From assembly GCA_002493625.1 (NCBI GenBank), contig DKZK01000047.1, positions 1-8,843 on the forward strand: a DNA stretch of 8,843 bases. The letters run 5' to 3'. Position 1 is the first letter of the stretch. Every line of letters starts with the position of its first letter. This document shows positions 5,547 to 8,843 of this stretch, piece after piece. The notes under the pieces are model-generated. The model ran no database searches, was not told the origin of the DNA, and saw only the letters and a list, made by a program, of their open reading frames with translations. The translations under genes were made by a program, and so were the position numbers. Source of the stretch: Lachnospiraceae bacterium UBA7076. Lineage in GTDB: Bacteria; Bacillota; Clostridia; Lachnospirales; Lachnospiraceae.

Positions 5547-7016
5547 ATGCTGTCAAATTGGATTAAACCTAAAAAAATGGAACTGGAAATTATTGAGGAA
5601 AAACTTGATGAGCTTCGTGAAATTTTATCCTCAAAACAGACTGCCTTGCGGGAAAGCAAACGTCCCGTAATGGTTATTGTGGAGGGTTGGAGCGCATCCG
5701 GAAAAGGAAGCCTCATAGGAAAAATAATCAAAAACCTTGATCCCCGCTTTTTTAAGGTATCAACCATGAGCGTAAAAACGGAGGAGGAAAAACGTAAGCC
5801 GTTTTTCTACCGGCATTTTATTCGAATTCCGGAGGCGGGAAAATACACATTTTTTGACGGAAGCTGGATGGACGAGGTTACCTCTGATTATCTGCACGAC
5901 GAGCTAAGTTCGTCCGATTACAAAAACCGACTTGTAAGCATCAAGCATTTTGAACGCCAGCTTACGGATAATGGTTATCTGATAGTAAAATTATTTCTGC
6001 ATATAGATGAGAACGAACAAAAACAAAGAATAAACAAACTTCTTTCCGACAAAAACACCAAATGGCGGGTATCCCCTGCCGACCTTTGGCAGAATAAGCA
6101 CTACAAAAAATGCAAAGAGGTTTATGACAGCTACCTGTCTGAAACAAACCTGCCCTCCGCTCCGTGGTACATTATTGATGCCGAATCAAAAAAATATGCC
6201 GAGCTTCAGGCGCTTGATATACTGATTAAGGCAATAGATACCGCCCTTATGAACGGCGCTGTTTCCGTTCCCGTTATGCAAAATATTTTCCCGCTTGTGG
6301 ACATACCAAAGCTTTCCCAAATTCCTCTTGATAAGACAATAGAGCAGGAGGAATATAAAAAGGAGCTTTACCTCTGCCAGAGTAAGCTGCGGGATTTACA
6401 CAATGAACTTTACAGAAAGAGGGTTCCTGTTATTCTTGCCTACGAGGGCTGGGATGCAGCCGGAAAAGGCGGAAATATAAAGCGGATTACAAGCGCCCTT
6501 GACCCCAGAGGCTACGAGGTTCATCCTATAGCAAGTCCTGAGCCTCATGAGAAGGCACGCCATTATCTGTGGAGATTCTGGAACAGGCTGCCAAAGGACG
6601 GACATATTGCCATATTTGACAGAACATGGTACGGACGTGTCATGGTAGAGCGTCTTGAGGGCTTTTGCAGTGAAAATGACTGGCAGAGAGCCTACAACGA
6701 AATAAACGAGTTTGAGTATGAGCTTGCAAGTTGGGGAGCCGTTATAATTAAATTCTGGGTACAGATAGACAAGGACGTTCAGCTTGAGCGTTTCACTGAT
6801 CGCCAGAACACTCCTTCCAAACAGTGGAAAATTACCGATGAGGACTGGCGCAACCGTGAAAAATGGGATTTATATGAAGCCGCCATTGACGAGATGCTCC
6901 AGAAGACAAACACAACCTATGCTCCTTGGGTAATCCTGGAATCAAACAATAAAAAATATGCAAGAATTAAGGCGCTTAAAACAGTGATTGAAATGTTGGA
7001 AAAGAAAATGAAATAA
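5547..7016 (+). CDS. pap: two-domain polyphosphate:AMP phosphotransferase (class II PPK2)
   Basis: A 489-residue fusion of two PPK2 domains, the arrangement known for enzymes that phosphorylate AMP to ADP with polyphosphate. The N-terminal domain has a Walker A loop GWSASGKGS (47-55), but its Walker B is FFDGSWMDE (102-110), lacking the Arg seen in the second domain. The C-terminal domain has Walker A GWDAAGKGG (301-309), LDPRGYEVHPI (318-328), the lid region PEPHEKARHYLWRFW (331-345) and Walker B IFDRTWYGRVMVERLEGF (356-373), all intact. In characterised two-domain members the C-terminal half carries the activity, and the same is expected here. It is cytosolic. The start is the ATG at 5547, with GGGAGG seven bases before it; an in-frame ATG at 5457 has no ribosome site and lies at the end of the structured leader. 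It is apparently monocistronic. The leader suggests post-transcriptional control. Confidence 0.92.
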   Translation: MLSNWIKPKKMELEIIEEKLDELREILSSKQTALRESKRPVMVIVEGWSASGKGSLIGKIIKNLDPRFFKVSTMSVKTEEEKRKPFFYRHFIRIPEAGKYTFFDGSWMDEVTSDYLHDELSSSDYKNRLVSIKHFERQLTDNGYLIVKLFLHIDENEQKQRINKLLSDKNTKWRVSPADLWQNKHYKKCKEVYDSYLSETNLPSAPWYIIDAESKKYAELQALDILIKAIDTALMNGAVSVPVMQNIFPLVDIPKLSQIPLDKTIEQEEYKKELYLCQSKLRDLHNELYRKRVPVILAYEGWDAAGKGGNIKRITSALDPRGYEVHPIASPEPHEKARHYLWRFWNRLPKDGHIAIFDRTWYGRVMVERLEGFCSENDWQRAYNEINEFEYELASWGAVIIKFWVQIDKDVQLERFTDRQNTPSKQWKITDEDWRNREKWDLYEAAIDEMLQKTNTTYAPWVILESNNKKYARIKALKTVIEMLEKKMK

Positions 7017-7056
7017 GCGCTTGAAAAACAGGAAAAAATTGGATTCTAATAAAAAG

Positions 7057-7101
7057 CGAGTGTGTGAAGACACAGCAATTAATTTATTCTTCACACACTC
7101 G
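7057..7101 (-). terminator. strong hairpin terminator between the PPK2 and GNAT genes
   Basis: CGAGTGTGTGAAGA (7057-7070) is a perfect 14-base inverted repeat of TCTTCACACACTCG (7088-7101), with a 17-base loop. On the minus strand it is followed directly by CTTTTTATTAG, so it works best for the GNAT transcript. On the plus strand only GGTTTAG follows, but it may also end the PPK2 message, since the genes converge. The bases 7102-7204 show nothing further. Confidence 0.85.
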
Positions 7102-7204
7102 GTTTAGTCTACACAACAAATTTTGCACCACCATTTAACCGATACAATTTCTCATAAATACAGCAGCTTATTTTCATAATTCGCTTGACTTTTCTATTAA
7201 ATTT

Positions 7205-7609
7205 TTATGTCCACAATGAAGTTATACACATTGGGCTTGCATTGTCTTCCTTTTTAAACCCGCATTCCTCGTAGAATCTAATTTTGTCATTATATGATAC
7301 AATAACAATTCGCAAATATTCCTTGTATTTTTCTTTTATTTTTTCGATAAGCTTTTTCCCAATGCCCAATTTGTGATAATCCGGATTAACAAGCAGGTAA
7401 TGAATATATGCCGTCATAATTCCATCGTCCATAGCGCATACAAGTCCAATTAGCTTGCCATTGTCCCAAGCTGTATAAACAGTCTTAAAATTCTTCATTG
7501 CAACAACTAATTTATCAGGATAATGCCCCGACGACCATTCTACCGACAAAAATAATTCCTGCAATTCCTTTTGATTGAAATCATGAGTATCTTTATATAC
7601 GATTGACAT
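7205..7609 (-). CDS. GNAT-family N-acetyltransferase
   Basis: A 134-residue single-domain acetyltransferase of minimal GNAT length. The acetyl-CoA-binding motif A is LLVNPDYHKLGIGKKLIEKI (72-91), whose HKLGIGK supplies the pyrophosphate loop. The C-terminal motif FYEECGF (112-118) carries the usual Tyr. The central strand GKLIGLVCAMDD (51-62) leads into the splayed strand. It transfers acetyl from acetyl-CoA to an amine; nothing in the sequence identifies the acceptor, which may be a small molecule or a protein N-terminus. GGAGGG lies five or six bases before the ATG at 7609. It follows tRNA-Cys on the same strand; a hairpin between them may separate the transcripts, and I see no convincing promoter of its own, so read-through from the tRNA promoter is possible. 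Confidence 0.9.
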   Translation of the reverse strand: MSIVYKDTHDFNQKELQELFLSVEWSSGHYPDKLVVAMKNFKTVYTAWDNGKLIGLVCAMDDGIMTAYIHYLLVNPDYHKLGIGKKLIEKIKEKYKEYLRIVIVSYNDKIRFYEECGFKKEDNASPMCITSLWT

Positions 7610-7643
7610 TATATTCCCTCCAAATTGTGTCGCCTGTTAAAGT

Positions 7644-7673
7644 AAAAATCCCCAAATCCTTAATAAGAATTTG
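7644..7673 (-). terminator. probable terminator after tRNA-Cys
   Basis: On the minus strand CAAATTCTT (7673-7665) pairs with AAGGATTTG (7661-7653) with one G-U pair and a three-base loop. After GGG it meets TTTTT (7648-7644). The stem is AT-rich and set back from the T-tract, so read-through into the GNAT gene is possible. Confidence 0.5.
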
Positions 7674-7687
7674 AGAATTTTGCAAAG

Positions 7688-7758
7688 AGGCGCCAACCAG
7701 ATTTGAACTGGTGATAGCGGTGTTGCAGACCGATGCCTTACCACTTGGCTATGGCGCC
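7688..7758 (-). tRNA. tRNA-Cys (anticodon GCA)
   Basis: Read on the minus strand this is a 71-base tRNA. The acceptor arms GGCGCCA and TGGCGCC pair over seven bases. The D arm is GCC-AAGTGGTAA-GGC. The anticodon loop is CTGCAAC with anticodon GCA. The T arm is ACCAG-TTCAAAT-CTGGT. The base after the acceptor is T, the discriminator typical of tRNA-Cys. CCA is not encoded (CTT follows), so it must be added after transcription. Confidence 0.95.
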
Positions 7759-7800
7759 ATATTAAATTTAGCTGTATCATCAACAGCCTCAACGAATGAT

Positions 7801-7829
7801 ATAATAGCATATCATTCCTTATTTGGCAA
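7801..7829 (-). promoter_or_regulatory. promoter of tRNA-Cys
   Basis: On the minus strand TTGCCA (7829-7824), 17 bases, then TATTAT (7806-7801). Transcription would start near 7794, about 35 bases before the tRNA. From 7830 to about 7944 the DNA is AT-rich and I see no gene, repeat or site in it. Confidence 0.65.
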
Positions 7830-7944
7830 GATAAATCTTAGTTTTTTACCGGTTTTTTCCTTTGCATACTGTCCGCATACAGTTTTGCTACTGCATTTTG
7901 TTCGTATACTTTTTTGTTATAGTAATAACTGATTTTTATAATTG

Positions 7945-8085
7945 CTATGTATTTATTATTTTATGATTGCTTCTTACCATATATTCATTTCTTTTTGCCA
8001 CTTGTTCACTTCTTTTTGTCATATACTTATTTCTTCTTACCATATCTTCACTTCTTTTTTCCATATGTTCACTTCTTATCATCAT
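7945..8085 (-). CDS. possible 46-residue heptad-repeat peptide overlapping the FUSC stop
   Basis: From the paired ATGs at 8085 and 8082 a frame of 46 codons, +1 to the FUSC gene, runs to TAG at 7945. It is built of five or six heptads of the pattern M-x-K-R-S-E-x (for example MEKRSED, MTKRSEQ), ending SNHKIINT. Hydrophobic Met or Val falls every seventh residue among charged ones, as in a short basic coiled coil. The start overlaps the FUSC stop by 17 bases and GAGGAGG lies about 12 bases before it, so coupled translation is conceivable. Equally, this may be a non-coding tandem repeat with a chance open frame; in the FUSC frame nearly every unit holds a stop. No function can be given. Confidence 0.25.
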   Translation of the reverse strand: MMIRSEHMEKRSEDMVRRNKYMTKRSEQVAKRNEYMVRSNHKIINT

Positions 8086-8087
8086 AG
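7970..8087. repeat. 21-base tandem repeat at and after the FUSC stop
   Basis: Five 21-base units start at 7970, 7991, 8012, 8033 and 8054, each of the form CTT(C/T)TT..CATAT.TTCA.TT on the plus strand, with a partial sixth at 8075-8087. The last units overlap the final codons of the FUSC gene (YDDKK), so the array seems to have grown out of the gene's 3' end. The units differ by several substitutions, so the array is not recent. Confidence 0.85.
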
Positions 8088-8650
8088 CCTTCAATGACCT
8101 CCTCCGCCGAGGACGCTTTATTTTTATAGTACCACCTGAACCATCTCTCAACTCTTTCTCTTGTAAAAAACGCATTGACGGCAAGCGCCATTGCAACTCC
8201 TACACCTGTATCAACAATTCGCCATATGGCATAATCAAGCTGATGCGCCGGAGTATTAAATAAAATAATAAAAAGAACAACACCCCCGGGCTGAACTCCT
8301 TTGGGCCAATGAAAAAGCACACAGACGGAAATCATTAAAATAATACCCACAAAAACCAAAGGCAGCCTTATCCAGTAATTTCCCTCGGGAAAAATAAGAT
8401 GCTCTATCTCAAAAAGCAGTATTCCCACAACTCCGCCTATAACGGTTCCCACGAAGCGGTTTCCCCCACTTTGTTTTGAATCCTGCATATCGGCTCCCAT
8501 TCCGAAAATTGCTCCAATGCAGGCAAAGGTAGGATTGTGGTCAGGAATAAAAGCATATATAAGCACAAGAAGCGTGGCAACCAAAGCCGTTTTTATGCTG
8601 CGCTGTCCCAGTCCCGGAATCGGCGCAGATTTAGGATGATGTTCCTTCAT
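8069..8650 (-). CDS. FUSC-family (aromatic acid exporter-like) membrane protein
   Basis: A 193-residue protein with about six hydrophobic segments (roughly 19-35, 40-52, 66-81, 97-114, 121-132, 145-162). The FUSC hallmark is the loop NRFVGTVIGGVVGILLFEI (64-82), with an N-terminal RSIKTALVATLLVLIYAF helix. It lacks the long cytosolic C-terminal domain of larger relatives and ends in a basic, polar tail (RERVERWFRWYYKNK...). Relatives are linked to efflux of aromatic acids or to envelope stress, but the substrate is not determined here. The start is the ATG at 8650, with GGGAAGGGAG eight bases before it; the frame is open to 8782 but that extension would run through the upstream promoter to the edge of a tRNA terminator. 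It has its own promoter and its last codons run into a tandem repeat. Confidence 0.85.
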   Translation of the reverse strand: MKEHHPKSAPIPGLGQRSIKTALVATLLVLIYAFIPDHNPTFACIGAIFGMGADMQDSKQSGGNRFVGTVIGGVVGILLFEIEHLIFPEGNYWIRLPLVFVGIILMISVCVLFHWPKGVQPGGVVLFIILFNTPAHQLDYAIWRIVDTGVGVAMALAVNAFFTRERVERWFRWYYKNKASSAEEVIEGYDDKK

Positions 8651-8684
8651 TTGGCAAACTCCCTTCCCATGTTTTTCTATGTTA

Positions 8685-8713
8685 AGTATATCCCTTTTTA
8701 TTTTTTCTTTCAA
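8685..8713 (-). promoter_or_regulatory. sigma-A promoter of the FUSC gene
   Basis: On the minus strand TTGAAA (8713-8708), exactly 17 bases, then TATACT (8690-8685). Transcription would start near 8678, about 28 bases before the chosen ATG, which supports the shorter protein. Confidence 0.7.
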
Positions 8714-8782
8714 TAGCTGCCTTACAGGAAATCCTGAAAAACTTTTCGGAAACAAAGTATAATATATAGCGCTACAATCCAT

Positions 8783-8819
8783 AAAAAAAGCTGTCTCCTG
8801 AATAAAGAAACAGCTTTTT
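8783..8819 (-). terminator. strong terminator after the right-edge tRNA
   Basis: On the minus strand AAAAAGCTGTTTC (8819-8807) pairs over 13 positions, one of them G-U, with GAGACAGCTTTTT (8797-8785) around a nine-base loop. A run of seven T (8789-8783) closes it. It stands three bases past the end of the tRNA and ends that transcript. Confidence 0.9.
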
Positions 8820-8822
8820 CAG

Positions 8823-8843
8823 CTCCCCGAGTAGGGCTCGAAC
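8823..8843 (-). tRNA. 3' end of a tRNA cut by the window edge, possibly tRNA-Asn
   Basis: On the minus strand GTTCGAGC, CCTAC and TCGGGGA are the T loop, the 3' T stem and the 3' acceptor arm of a tRNA, followed by G as discriminator. The implied 5' acceptor TCCCCGA and G73 fit tRNA-Asn of Firmicutes from memory, but the anticodon lies outside the window. CCA is not encoded. Confidence 0.7.

Noticed and set aside
7711..7932. 73-codon plus-strand open frame
   Set aside because: It runs antisense through tRNA-Cys and its promoter, has no ribosome site and looks like nothing known.
7967..8263. 98-codon plus-strand open frame
   Set aside because: It is antisense to the tandem repeat and the FUSC gene; its Leu/Phe/Ser repeats come from the 21-base units, and it lacks a ribosome site.
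8651..8782. 44-residue N-terminal extension of the FUSC protein
   Set aside because: It spans a TTGAAA-17-TATACT promoter and reaches the tRNA terminator; a good ribosome site precedes the ATG at 8650.

Overview
The window looks like chromosomal DNA of a low-GC Gram-positive anaerobe, most likely a Clostridia/Lachnospiraceae gut-type bacterium. The reasons are AT-rich spacers, strong GGAGG ribosome binding sites, near-consensus sigma-A promoters, a TTG start, and an accessory mix of MATE, FUSC, TetR, MarR and GNAT genes around tRNAs. This placement is inference from composition and gene families. There is no phage, insertion sequence or CRISPR array.

Layout, left to right. (1) 1-489: a possible truncated minus-strand gene at the left edge whose upstream region holds a 13-base direct repeat spaced 20 bases; then a decayed, internally deleted, frameshifted copy of the lipid-kinase gene found intact further right; then a hairpin terminator for the hydrolase. 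(2) 490-2169: a membrane-anchored alpha/beta hydrolase (minus) divergent from a TetR regulator (plus). Between them lie a good hydrolase promoter and a perfect 20-base palindrome, the likely TetR operator. (3) 2220-3231: a YegS/DagK-type lipid kinase with its own promoter, convergent with the next operon. (4) 3234-5197: a marR-MATE operon (minus) read from a consensus promoter with one likely MarR operator filling the -35/-10 spacer and another at the start site. (5) 5247-7016: a two-domain polyphosphate:AMP phosphotransferase preceded by an extended -10 promoter and a very GC-rich leader of 51-base tandem repeats that fold into hairpins. (6) 7057-8843: a GNAT acetyltransferase, tRNA-Cys, a short FUSC-family membrane protein whose 3' end runs into a 21-base tandem repeat encoding heptads in another frame, and the 3' end of another tRNA at the right edge, all on the minus strand.

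Working together: the two regulator/effector pairs (TetR-hydrolase and MarR-MATE) look like small self-contained stress or efflux switches. The lipid kinase and polyphosphate enzyme look like independently transcribed phosphate/lipid metabolism genes. The most novel-looking element is the repeat-built RNA leader in front of the polyphosphate enzyme; I could not match it to a riboswitch class I know.
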